Positions 11,340 to 22,526 of a DNA stretch of 64,000 nucleotides are shown piece by piece. A program made the translations under genes and the position numbers. Position 1 is the stretch's first letter, and the number at the start of each line of letters is the position of its first letter. The stretch covers positions 43,997,150 through 44,061,149 of the forward strand of contig CM018695.1 of assembly GCA_009363875.1 (NCBI GenBank), given 5' to 3'. The notes below the pieces were generated by a model. That model was not told the DNA's origin. It ran no database searches and was given only the letters and a program-made list of their open reading frames with translations. This stretch comes from Mikania micrantha. Lineage: Eukaryota > Streptophyta > Magnoliopsida > Asterales > Asteraceae.

Positions 11340-11640
11340 ACTTCTTGTATTCGAAATTTGCGTACTCGAAAATCAATTTTGACCATAACTTTCGAATGCA
11401 CGGTCAAAATTTGATAAAATTCTATACCTAGGGTCGCCTAATGATGATCTATAAGATGGCCGGAGTAGAATTTTGAAATCTGGTCTACAAATCGAGATCG
11501 CCTCAGAGCAAAAATTCTGTACTCGAAATGAAGAAACCGCGTACACGAATTTGTGGTATTCGAAATTAAATATCGGTGGACTATTTATAGGGTCACTTCG
11601 AATACACAGTTTCGTGTACACGATTTCGAGTACAAGCACT
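11340..11640. repeat. second, sparser TACTCGAA/TGTACACGAA array
   Basis: GTACTCGAAA, GTACACGAAT, TATTCGAAAT and TTCGTGTACACGA words scattered over 300 bp between pol and the third ORF. They are mostly in the same orientation as the array at 10985-11185. Confidence 0.65.
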
Positions 11641-12693
11641 TAGTTAATTTTCGATTTAAAAAATTCTAACTTTTCTAAAATAAAATAAAATAAAATAAAA
11701 TAAAATAAAATAAAATAAAATAAAATAAACTTTGAACAAGTTTAAAGTTTAGTTGGTTCAAATTTTGTGGGATCAAATCTGTTATCAAAATTTTAACCAT
11801 CTTAGTTAATTTCTCAGCGAAGCACAACCTTTAAATAGCTGTTCCCTACCAATGATTTCCACTCGTTAATCCATCTCTTAAAAAATCAATTATATGATCA
11901 AATTTTTCTGAAAATATCTTATGGGAAATTTGTGATCAATTAGATTGTAAGAGTAGATTAATATGCAACCTATCAGTCTTGTTAAATCCTTTGTTTCAAA
12001 CTTTGATTGTGTTTCAACGAACTTCAAATTATTTTGACAGAGTTTTAAGATGAGAAAAGAAAAGAACAGATCTATTAGGTTTAGAATCAAGAACAAGAAG
12101 GGGTTCTATTATCTTGTGCTCATTGGCATCTTTTATTTTCTGATCTGCAGACACATTGGTCTTAACGTCACACATCCAGTTCTTTGCTTACGCAAAACAT
12201 TGAATGCTTCAGTAGGTATTTCCCGCTCTTTGTTTGCACAAAACATAGAAAATACCCGAGTTTTTCAAACATAATTTTAAGTTTATAGAAGCACAATCTC
12301 GTTTTGATTTAAAGGATTTAATGTAGAAGTCAAATAGTTGTCACACATTTCTAGTTATCTAATGATCATGATTTCACACTTATTTATCTATTTATATGTA
12401 TTTTAAGTTTGATCAAGACTGATTATTTAAGTTTTGAAAAACTTATTTCAACTTCTTAGCATAGAATAGATATTCAAGGTTGTGATTCCTTTTGAAATCA
12501 TATTAAGATAGTGAAATTTTGATCCTTAGAGATTATTTCACTTCCCACTTTGATCGATTCACTTTGCTCGTCCAAATAAAATCTTTTTGTATTTTCTTAA
12601 GTTTTTGTAAAGTTAAAAGTTAAAAATGTTTTTGTAATTTTCTTTGAATTACATGAAGCAGAATCTCCTTTTCTTAGGATTTCAAAAACCTAA
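11641..12693 (-). other. non-coding 3' region of the Sirevirus, with (TAAAA)n
   Basis: No credible gene. About eleven tandem TAAAA units lie at 11676-11729, and the rest is AT-rich. Sireviruses usually have such a long spacer between pol and the third ORF. Confidence 0.6.
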
Positions 12694-12860
12694 CTCCCCC
12701 TAAACTTATAGATTATCTTAGACTGACTCAAAGACCGAAAATCTTTTTGTTGTTTTGTAAATTTTGACTCAAAGACTGAAAAATCTTTTTGTTGTTTTGT
12801 AAATTTTGACTCAAAGAACGAAAAATCTTTTTGTTGTTTTGTAAATTTTCTCCCCCTAAA
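12694..12860 (-). repeat. two internal polypurine tracts around a 3x 42-bp tandem repeat
   Basis: The minus strand has TTTAGGGGGAG-type tracts at 12694-12704 and 12850-12860, matching the terminal tract at 7892-7905. Between them, a 41-42-bp unit starting GACTCAAAGA occurs three times (12725, 12766, 12808). Repeated polypurine tracts upstream of the 3' LTR are a described Sirevirus feature. Confidence 0.75.
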
Positions 12861-12909
12861 TTTGTGAACTGAGTAAGACACAAATTTTAATGTATTTACA
12901 AAAATGCTT

Positions 12910-15900
12910 TTAATTAAAGCTTATTAATTTGAGAGAGGCAAGCAAGTGATGGAAGCGTGCTGTATCGAACGGTTTTGTGAAAAGGTCCGCTAGATTGTCA
13001 TCAGTGTGGACCTTTTCAAGATGAATCAGTTTACGTTCGAAACAGTCACGGATGAAGTGAATCCGGATGTCAATATGTTTAGTTTTGGAATGTTGTACCG
13101 GATTCTTGACGATCTGTAGGGCTGCTTCATTGTCACAATAAATAGGAGAGTCAAGAAAGTTCAAACCGTAATCGAGGAGTTGTTGTTGCATCCAGATAAC
13201 CTGAGAGCAGCAACTGGAAGCAGCAACATATTCGGCTTCTGCAGTGGATGTGGATACGGTCGTTTGCTTCTTGCATTGCCATGAAACAAGGCGATCTCCC
13301 AGGTACTGACACCCACCAGTGGTTGACTTCCTATCCAGGTTACATCCACCAAAGTCACTGTTTGAGTATGCAAATAATTGAAACTCAGAGTTCTTTGGAT
13401 ACCAAAGACCAAGCTTAGGTTTCCCGACTAGGTACCGAAAGATTCTCTTGACAGCTATGAGGTGAGATGCCTTCGGATTTGCCTGATATCTGGCACACTG
13501 ACATACTGAAAACATAATGTCTGGACGACTAGCAGTCAGATACATCAGAGAACCAATCATTGAGCGATAGAGGTGTTGATCAACATCTTCACCATCTAAA
13601 TCCGAAGTTAGGATAGGACGAGCAGCCATGGGAGTGGATGCCGGCTTTGACTCCATCATTTTGAAGTTGTTCAAAATGTCTGTGACGTATTTTCCTTGGT
13701 GAATCAGCACACCCTTACAATCCTGTTTTACCTGTAGACCCAGAAAGAAGGTCATTTCTCCCATTGCGCTCATCTCAAATTTCTTTTTCATCACCCCTTC
13801 AAATTCCTTGCACAACGCTGAGCTGGTGGAGCCAAATATGATGTCATCCACATAGATTTGAACGAGAATTAAATCATTCTTATCTTTGCGAACGAACAAG
13901 GTCTGATCAATAGCTCCACGGGTATATCCATTTGCGAGCAGGTGATCAGTAAGCGTAGCATACCATGCTCGCGGTGCTTGATGAAGGCCATAAAGAGCTT
14001 TGTCTAACTTGTAGACATGCTCTGGATACTGAGAATCTTCAAAACCAGGGGGTTGGCACACATAGATTTCTTCCTTTACCTTTCCGTATAAGAAAGCTGT
14101 CTTCACATCCATCTGATATACCGTGAAGTTTATATAGGAGGCGTAAGCCAAGAAAATTCGAATGGCTTCAAGTCGTGCAACTGGCGCAAAGACTTCCTCA
14201 TAATCTATCCCCTCTTGTTGATAAAAGCCTTGAACCACCAACCTTGCTTTGTTTCGGATAATGACTCCAGAGTCATCTCTTTTATTTCTGAAAACCCATC
14301 TGGTTCCTATAGGCAGTTTTCCTTTGGGCAGGGGAACCAGATTCCATACTTTAAGTTTCTGAAACTACATCAGTTCTTCCTGCATTGCTTCAACCCAGCT
14401 GGACTCTTTGAGAGCCATTTTAACATTCTTGGGCTCAACCTGCGAGATAAAACAAGAATATAAACATGAATTAATTGGACCTGATTGACTTCTGGTAGTC
14501 GTCTCTTCAGGCAAGAGGTTCTGAGCTGTAATGGTTCTGCTTCGAGTGAGAACACCTTCCGAGAGAGGTCCAATAATATTTTCAACTGGATGATTCTTGT
14601 TTATACTGAGTGTTGGCACTTCTTCCACAACTAGATTGTCTAGCAAGTTGCTGAGATTATTCACTTGATCTATACTTGAGGAAGAAATGTTGTCGGTATG
14701 AGCATTTTCACTTGACTAAGTTCCTTGATCCACACAATGTTCCTCAGGAATGTTATCTGAGAACAATGGATTATCAAAGGTCTGGTGAGAGGAAGATGAG
14801 ATTTGATCAGCTTCTGGAAGTGGTTGAACAGACTGAGAAGTGTCTGGTTCTGATGGGAGAACTTCTTGTACTGGGGTCGGCTGAGCTAGAGGGTCACGAT
14901 TGTACATGGCAGGAGGATCAACTGTCAAAAGATTAGGATCACATGGAACATAGTCAACTCTATAGTCCACATCATCACCTTTGTAGAAATCATCGGCTTG
15001 CTCAGATGCTCCTGCATTCTCAGATGGAGTGCTGAAGGGCTTAAAAGTGGAGTCATACTCAAACAGCCAGTTTGGACCAGAACCAGCATCAGTAGAGTTC
15101 ATTTCTTGCCAATCTATGTAGTATGATTCCACAATCATCCGAGTTTTCTTGTTATAAACTCTGTATGATGCCCTTTCAGACGAGCAGCCCACGAAGTAAC
15201 ACTCATCTGCCTTATCATCAAACTTATGGTTAGGCTCTGTATGAAGAAGAGTGCAAGGACATCCGAATGACTTGAAGTGTCCAACTTTGGGCTTCTGATT
15301 GAATAGAATCTCGTAGGGAGTCTTCTGATGACGCTTGTTCAGAAGTGCTCTATTTTGAACATAGCACGCAGTGTTAACTACTTCAGCCCAGAAAAAGATT
15401 GGTAGCTTTGATTCTGACAACATTGTTCATGCAGCTTCTATAAGCGTTCTGTTTCTCCTTTCAGCAACTCCATTTTGCTAAGGTGTTCTAGCTGCACTGT
15501 ATTGCCTAGCTATCCCTTTCTCATCACAGAAATCTATAAGAGTCTAATTTCTAAAGTCAGTTCCATTATCAGTTCTAATCACCTTGACCTTTAGATTCTT
15601 CTGATTTTCAATCAAGGTAATGAACTTCTTCAAAATCTCTGGAGCTTCATCTTTCTTGGCCAGAAAGAACACCCAAGTGAATCTGGAATAATCATCTGTC
15701 ACAACGAGACAATATGACTTTTTCCCAATACTCATTACGTTAACCGGTCCGAAGAGATCCATATGAAGAAGTTGAAGAACTGAAGAGATAGAAGTGAACA
15801 ATTTAGGCTTGTGAGGTCTCTTGTGTTGTTTCCCTTTGGCACAAGCGATACATTTCTCAATAGTGGAGAAATCTTTAGAAGGTAGACCAATGACGTGATC

Positions 15901-16407
15901 TCCCTTGGCGAGTCTGTTCAGATTCTTTAGGTTTACATGACCCAGTCGCCGATGCCATAATAGACAATCATGCTCCGACGCCTTTGAGAACAAACAAGTG
16001 TTCTCTGTTAATGAATCTGAGTTCATATTAATAATATATGCATTGTTTATCCTTGGAGTTCTCATCAGAATCCACTTCTCAGGCACTACAAAGCCAGGCT
16101 TCAGAATAAGACATTCTTTGTTTGTGAAGTGTGTGGAAAAACTCTTATCACAGATTTGAGAAACACTCAGAAGACTGTGATTGAGCTCTTCAACATAGTA
16201 CACATCTTCAAAACTAAGAGTTCCATTTGTGACCGTGCCCTTCATGCTTATCCTTCCTCCCTTGTCTCTAGCAAATGACACATAGCCTCCATTGAATGGT
16301 GTAACTTCATGCAACTGAGAGAAATCTCCAGTCATATGTCGGGAACAGCCACTATCTACATACCAAACATGTTTAAGCTTGCTTGGCTTTCCCTGCATAG
16401 TACACAT
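12910..16407 (-). pseudogene. Sirevirus pol (protease-integrase-RT-RNase H), five stop codons
   Basis: One continuous frame of 1166 codons from ATG 16407 to 12910, interrupted only by stops at 15544 (TAG), 15478 (TAG), 15427 (TGA), 14716 (TAG) and 14365 (TAG), with no frameshift. The order is copia-type. The aspartic protease has VDSGCSRHMTG (about 16340-16355). The integrase HHCC zinc module lies around 15850-15990 (WHRRLGHVN...CIACAKGKQHK). The integrase core follows (LHMDLFGPV, TDDYSRFTWVFFL, TDNGTDF). RT has VFAPVARLEAIR, QMDVKTAFLYG and the catalytic YVDDIIFG. RNase H has STAEAEYVAASSC and ends HTDDNLADLFTKPFD. The stops in the integrase alone would block function. The gag frame ends at 16412 in a different frame, so Pol would need its own start or a shift. 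Confidence 0.92.
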
Positions 16408-16411
16408 TCAA

Positions 16412-16933
16412 TTAATGAGAAACAGGTACCCAAATCATAACAGATTTAGGTACTTTGGTAATAGAAGAAACTCTATCCTTGGGTTTGGGTTTGGGTCTTT
16501 CTGAATTGAGCTTAATATGTTTTGTCATGCTTCCACTGCCCTGGTCAACTGGTTTTATCTTAGTTTTGAAAATCCTTGGAGTTTGCTTATGAAAACCAGA
16601 TTGTGTTTTGTTTGATTTCTTATGTCTTTTTGCAGTGGAAGGAGTCTGAGTCTGAGTCCCCTTTTGAGAGGTTGCCTTAGGCTTGGAGGATGGTACAGTC
16701 CTCACATGTTTGTTAACCGGTTTAGCCTTAGGTATGACCTTCTGATTCTTCCCATAGAACAATTCAGTAGGTCGGTGCAGACAGTGTCTAGCAATGTGGC
16801 CTGGTTTCCCACATGCATAACAGCAGACCTTTTGGTGAAATTCAATTGGATCAAAGGGCTTTACATCACAGTTACTTTGACTAGAGGATGAGTTCGAAAT
16901 CCTTACCATGTTTTCAGCGTATGCCCTATACAT
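16412..16933 (-). pseudogene. Sirevirus Gag C-terminus (CCHC knuckle), N-terminus missing
   Basis: A 173-residue open tail of Gag. One zinc knuckle, CYACGKPGHIARHC, lies near its residue 40; it binds genomic RNA during packaging. A Lys/Pro/Ser/Thr-rich basic region with many KPK words follows, and the frame ends WVPVSH just before pol. The capsid half is absent: upstream of about 16925 the DNA is an unrelated hairpin-bearing LTR piece, so the apparent Met start is accidental. Confidence 0.8.
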
Positions 16934-17108
16934 AAGCTCTCATTGACATGTTTTCTACGTATGCCCTCACGGCAAGGGTTCAACAAGCGGCAAAGATGAA
17001 GAGATCAACAAGATTGCCTGAGTAATCACCCTACATATGTCAATGAGAGCTTATGTATAGGGCATACGTAGAAGCAAGCTTAGCCGCCAGCCAACTACTT
17101 CGACATAC
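16918..17108. repeat. inverted pair of GGGCATACG hairpin modules
   Basis: Bases 16922-16952 (CGTATGCCCTATACATAAGC onward) are repeated inverted at 17038-17070 (CTTATGTATAGGGCATACG) around an ~85-bp spacer. The right copy continues into a GCC-rich loop, AGCCGCCAGCC. This marks the junction where the Sirevirus is truncated. Confidence 0.7.
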
Positions 17109-18210
17109 CACGATCGTGCTCTTGTTAGAATTTGGCATAATGTTTTATACTAACTAACATGTATGTCCCACGGATAAGGATTTCGAATGATCTTGATCAA
17201 ATGAACTATGATTGAATTATGATTGAACTTATGTTGCCATGTACGTAGGTTGGCATGTACTAATAGTGTTAACATGTACAATTATGTTGGCAAGTATGTA
17301 CTACATTGTCATGTTAGTCTATGTTGACATGTACAAAGTATGTATGATCTAAACTAGATCTAAGCATTTTCTCATATAAGATTGGCACATAAAGTCTACA
17401 CATAAGATTGTTTCATTTAAGATTGATTCACATATGGTTTATTCACAATAAATTGATTCACATGTTCTCTGTTCTTTTGATTCCAAGTATAGTTCACATG
17501 TATTTGATTGATTGTTTGAAATCATTCCTTTTAATCCCAGATCTTTACTTCAAATAGACACGCCGAAATCCCCCTGTCATACTGAAGTTAGTTTATATAG
17601 AGGGCATACGTAGGGTCAAGCCCAGCCGCCAGCCCACCACCACTTCAGTATGTCAGGGCTAGGCCGCCATTGTATTTGAAGTTAGGATCTCAACTCACGA
17701 TTGGTTATGCATGTCTCATTGAATATGATTGTAGAAACTAAGGATCCGGTCTCATCTGAAGCTAGGCCCATTAATTTCCATGTACTTGTATCCAAGAATA
17801 ATAGTTCCAGTCTCTCAGTACCTACAATACTGAGTATTATGATTCCATGTTGAGAACTTCATGTTAGGAATACTATGAACACAGATTCCTACCCTTGAAG
17901 CTCCTAATATGTTAACATGTTGAGAATTTCATATCACAAATACTAAGAATATAGATCCTTGCCTCTAAAATCCTTTGATGAACATATTTTGAGAAATTAT
18001 GTCCGGGTTCCAAGAATACAAAATCCTCGTCCTAAAATTCCTTGATTCTTGAAAGCATTTATCCCTAAGATCTCCAAGCTTAATGCAGTCTTAATGCAAT
18101 CTTAAGCTTAAACCCATTTCCTCAAGCTTATAGCACTTACTGTTGTGGCGTAGCTTAGGTTATAGTCTAGGCCATTAATATTGGGTTTTTTCCTAGTTTT
18201 CTACAACATT
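17109..18210 (-). other. internal leader of a minus-strand gypsy element
   Basis: Non-coding. It lies downstream (minus sense) of the primer-binding site at 18211-18223, so it should be that element's leader, but no gag or pol follows. A further GGGCATACG hairpin module is at 17576-17660, with stems CTGTCATACTGAAG and CTTCAGTATGTCAG. Runs of ATGTTGACATGTAC-like words occur at about 17220-17340. Confidence 0.45.
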
Positions 18211-18223
18211 GGCTCTGATACCA
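18211..18223 (-). promoter_or_regulatory. primer-binding site, iMet-tRNA type
   Basis: The minus strand reads TGGTATCAGAGCC, the standard complement of the initiator-Met tRNA 3' end used by plant gypsy elements. It lies 3 bp from an LTR end reading GGGTGTGATA. Confidence 0.85.
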
Positions 18224-18226
18224 ACC

Positions 18227-21207
18227 TATCACACCCTGCGCCGCGTGAGGAATCCACGACGTGATGACGACCGATCAAGTCCCAAATTACATTATGCCAA
18301 CTTTTGATCAAGTCCCAAATTACATTATGCCAACTTATAAAGAATGAATGTGGTCATTCTACGACTATCCACAACTCATTGCCAACTTATGACCAAGTCC
18401 CAAATTACATTTGGAGTTTGATCGGTAATTGACCTAAAGTATTCAACATGGCCCATGCTGATGAAATCAATCAACAACAACTCCATGTTGACGCAACGCG
18501 GCCAGTATGACCTATTATGGTAAACTTAATTAGCAGCAAATCCATATTGACGTAAACGCGTCCAATCAACAGTTAGTTTTTAAAACAAATTTAAAATGCT
18601 ATCTCCAGCCATGTCGTAACGTAATGTTTTCATTTTCCCATCTTGTGATCATCGAGGACTAACGTCATAAAGAATAAGATAAAGAATGAATGAATGATAC
18701 TTGATGTATATAAGCTTGTCTACAATATTGAACACCATGACTACATGTTATGAAATTTGAAAGTATGAAAATGTTGTACCGATAAAATGTTTGACAAAAT
18801 GTTTAAAGATTGATACAAGTGCTGAATTGTGAACAAAACTGTACATTTGATTTCCCATAGCTTAAAAGTTTAAGAGTTTAATTGAAATAGGTTTTTAAAA
18901 CAACATATGTATAAGTATGTACTTTTAGTTGTAAAAACATTGTAAAACTTATTATCGTGAAAGAACTTTATAAAAATAGTCTTTGTAAAGTTGAATTGAT
19001 GAAAGTTTATTGAAAGTCTTTGATCACATGCATCACCCCAAAACAGTTATAAAATGATCCAAAAAAGGGCTATGTTCTCACCTTGATTGTTTGTGCACTG
19101 AACTATGATTGACTCCCAATGCTCTCACTTGTTGTAGTAATTTGGTTGTATTCAAGTCCCTTATTAAGTTTAATATGGTTCATGAATTATAAGTACATGT
19201 TCGTATTGTTTTATGAAGGATGGTTTATTCTTTCTTAAGTATACTCAATTATTATAATCATTTTCTTCACAACTTAAGCCTAATCATGGAGGTTTGTTAT
19301 TTAATTATTTAAAGTTGCTAGAATAACCGTGCAAATATGTATAAAATATTAAAAAAATTGAACTTTTGAAAAGCATGCAACATGCTTAGCCATGCATGAA
19401 ACTTGTCATGCATGGTATAGCATAAGTTTAATGTAACTTTGAAAACTATGTTCTCATGGAAATCTTATCAATAACCCATGTATTAAACCATCATTATAAG
19501 TTATTTAAGTTATGGTCTGATTATGATAAACTCAAGTTGGGAACACGACTATGTACTAACACCTAGTGACGAGTAGAGGTTTGTAACACCTAACCCGACC
19601 CCTTTATGTTACATTGGTTGGGAATCAATTGGTTTTTTATTTTGTTTGGCTCCCATATTTCTTGAAACAGCTGGATAAGTCCAAGGGATTAGTATCGACG
19701 GACTGTAGCCAAGGAAGTAGGCGTCAAGATTATAGTATCGATCAACAAGTGCAAAGAATAGTATCAATGGTCTTCCAAATCATCGATACTGTTGCTTCGA
19801 ACTTGTTTATTTCGAGCCCACTTCATTAAAAAGCCTTGGAGTCTCTTCATCTATCTAATGTCGATTACTTAAGGCTACCATTAGGGCTATCGAGACTAGT
19901 AGTGTGACAAGAAAGTCAAGCCGTTACAACGTGTGCCCATCAATACCATTGATGTCGGTGGGTGGCTAATATCGATGGCTTGCCTTCAAGACTGTCAATT
20001 TCGACCCCAAAATGATCCATTTCACTTGGAAAATATAGATCTTGATTTTGTTGACGTTCTTAGGTCGATACTAGGTCATTGAAGCTAGTATTTACGATGG
20101 CAAAGTTGGTTGTCCAAACCCAGCCCCATCGATACTAATTCCCCCTTACTCCTTGCTTTGATATCACTATCACCGACCCCCCCTGTGTAGCCTTCGAAAC
20201 CTTAAACCAAGTCTTTCCACGGCTTACCAAGGTCATCCCATCATTGGTTATAAGGGTTTGATAGAGCCAAAACCGGTTTTATGTTCATTGTTGAGGAATA
20301 GTAGAAAACCCTAGAATTCCAAACCTTCTTTCTAGATTTCCGGTATTCCGAGCTTAGTTGAGGACAGATCCTTTGTACTTCTAGCTTCCTTTCATTGAGA
20401 GGATCGGTTTAGACACCAAGTTCGCCCAGTTTGGTGAAGAACATATGAGGTTGAGTGTGAGTTTTAGAGTTAAAATGTAGAGAGAGAGTAGAATGAATTT
20501 ATAGAGAGAGAAGGAAGATTGCTGGTGGTTGTGTTATTAATTGAGGCTTCTCAATCCTTTCATAGTCCGTGTAATGACACGCGTGTTTGGGTTCGTTGGG
20601 TTTCGCTTTTAAGAATTATTTTGCGTACATTACGTAAACGGTATCTTTTCATTAAAATAGTTTTATTTTATCTTTTTAGGTGGTAATTCCTAATAAATAT
20701 TTTCCGTGAAATATTATTATTATTTTATTTTTGAAATATTTTTTTAATTATTTCAAAATTATGTGCAACTTTCGTGCGTATCCATACGAATCGTCACCCG
20801 TACGAACACGATGATTGTTTTAACTCCTGTTTTGGTTTCAAATTATAAGATATCATATAAAATGTTAAACCCACATGTATTTTTGTGCGAATCGTCATTC
20901 CCACGATTATACTGTTAGTTTAATATTTTATAATGTTATCCTTTATTGTTTTGAAATTGATTCCTCACAATCGTTTGTGTTTTCATCATTCGGTTACTTT
21001 GGATTACATCACTTATGAATTATGTTGTCAGACATCGGATTCCTCATTAATGACAGAATCCCATGTCTTAACTATTGTGTGTGTGTGTGTGTAAATGTTT
21101 ACATGTTCACATTGAATATTCACAATGTTATTGACAAACAAACCTATAAAGACAAACATGTTATTACAAGTATCGCCCGTACATATGATTACTGGACAAA
21201 TGTTACA
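18227..21207 (-). repeat. 5' LTR of a minus-strand gypsy element (~3 kb)
   Basis: The left end (minus-strand 3' end, TGTGATA at 18227-18233) is fixed by the adjacent primer site. A TATA box on the minus strand (CTCTATAAATTC, about 20495-20505) is followed by a CT-rich leader. Downstream in that sense, 19690-20160 holds an array of ATCGATACT-like words. The right end is placed at TGTAACATTTGTCC (minus) near 21207 only because it has the proper TG start, and no TSD confirms it. A TGTAACACC at 19582 could instead mark a smaller nested LTR. Confidence 0.5.
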
Positions 21208-21221
21208 TGTATTATCTGAAT

Positions 21222-22440
21222 CAGTTATGGATACCGAACCGAGATGATCTTAGGATCATAATCATGAACGAAGCATATAAGTCTCGCTACTCAATCCATC
21301 CGGGTGCTGATTAGATGTACCAAGACCTTAGAATCTTATACTGGTGGCCTGAAAAGGAAAAGGATATAGCTGACTATGTAGCCAAAAGCCTTAACTGTGC
21401 AAAAGTCAAGGTTGAACATCAGTGACCTTCAAGGTTGTTAGTACAACCAGAAATCCTCGCGAACCACAAGTGGTCATGATAGCATATAGGTAATAATTGA
21501 TCGGTTAACCAAATCAACTCATTTCATACCCATACGCGAAACTTACCACATGCGGATGTTAACTCGTATCTATGTGGATGAGATTGTTAACCGAAACGGA
21601 ATTCCCTTAAGTATAATATCGGATCGTGACGCTTGTCTCACGGCATGATTTTGGGAATCCCTACATGAAGCTTTTGGAACACCATTGGATATTATCACCG
21701 CTTATCATCCTCAAACGGATGTACAGATGGACCGAACGATCCAAACACTTGAAGATATGCTAAGAGCTTGTGTCATCGATTTTGGTAGCAACTGGGATAG
21801 CCATTTACCATTAGTGGAGTTCTCGTATAACAATAGTTATAACGCGAGCATTGGTATGGAATCTTTTGAAGCTCTTTATGGTAGAAAATGTTGATCACCT
21901 ATCTGTTGGACCGAGATCGACGAATCGCAGATCACGGGTCCCGAGATCATTTAAGAAACGACTGACAAGTTTCACTAGATCTGCGACAGCTTGTTAGCTG
22001 CTCACAATCGACAAAAGAGTTACGCGGATAAACGTGGTAAACCTTTAGTGTTCTAAGTTAATGATATGGTACTGCTTAAGGTCTCACCATGGAAGGGAGT
22101 TGTATGCTTCGGGAAGAAAGGTAAGCTTGCTCCACGTTATGTGGGTCCTTTTAAGATTCTTGAACAAATCCAGAAGGTTTAGCTAACAATGTGCACCCAA
22201 CTTTCCATGTGTAAAATTTGAAGAGATGTTTAGCTGATCGGGATCTTCAGGTACCACTCGATGATATTCGCATCGACAATACTATGCATTTCGTTGAGAA
22301 ACAAGTCAAGATCATAGACCGTGATGTTAAGAAACTCAAATGCAGTCGGATCCCAATTGTCACAGTACGATGGGAGTCCAAGTGTGGTCCAGATTTCACT
22401 GGGAGTGAGAAGATCAGATGAAGCTTAAGTATCCACATTT
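21222..22440 (+). pseudogene. Ty3/gypsy integrase-chromodomain fragment
   Basis: Plus-strand remnant of a Tekay-type pol. Conserved blocks appear in order: RDDLRIIIMNEAYKSRYSIHPG, a decayed zinc module around YWWP, the integrase core and ITAYHPQTD. These are followed by an open stretch (21685-21894) with FSYNNSYNASI...EALYGRKC, then KVSPWKGVVCFGKKGKL, and a chromodomain-like C-terminus (22218-22421) with CLADRDLQVPLDDI and IPIVTVRWESKCGP. Many stops and small indels break it. It has no matching LTR: the LTR on its right is in the opposite orientation. Confidence 0.85.
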
Positions 22441-22526
22441 ATCTCTTATTTTTGTTGTGTGGTTTGTGTGTAATATCTCCCTTGTGATCATTTACCAACC
22501 CTAACTGATATGATTGTGTGATTAGT

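Larger units (their letters stand above)
7521..16933 (-). mobile_element. Ty1/copia Sirevirus, 5'-truncated
   Basis: Minus-strand copia element. From 5' to 3' it has a Gag C-terminus with CCHC knuckle, protease, integrase, RT, RNase H, a long 3' region with two internal polypurine tracts, a ~1000-aa extra ORF, the final polypurine tract and the 3' LTR. A long ORF after pol and repeated polypurine tracts are known Sirevirus traits. The 5' LTR, primer site and most of gag are missing: at about 16925-16933 the sequence changes into other LTR-related DNA. Several stops and a frameshift make it non-autonomous. Confidence 0.85.

Noticed and set aside
19582..21207. Separate 1.6-kb solo LTR (TGTAACACC...TGTTACA)
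   Set aside because: Flanking 5-mers do not match (AGGTT and TGTAT), and a single longer LTR from 18227 with its primer site explains the promoter position better.
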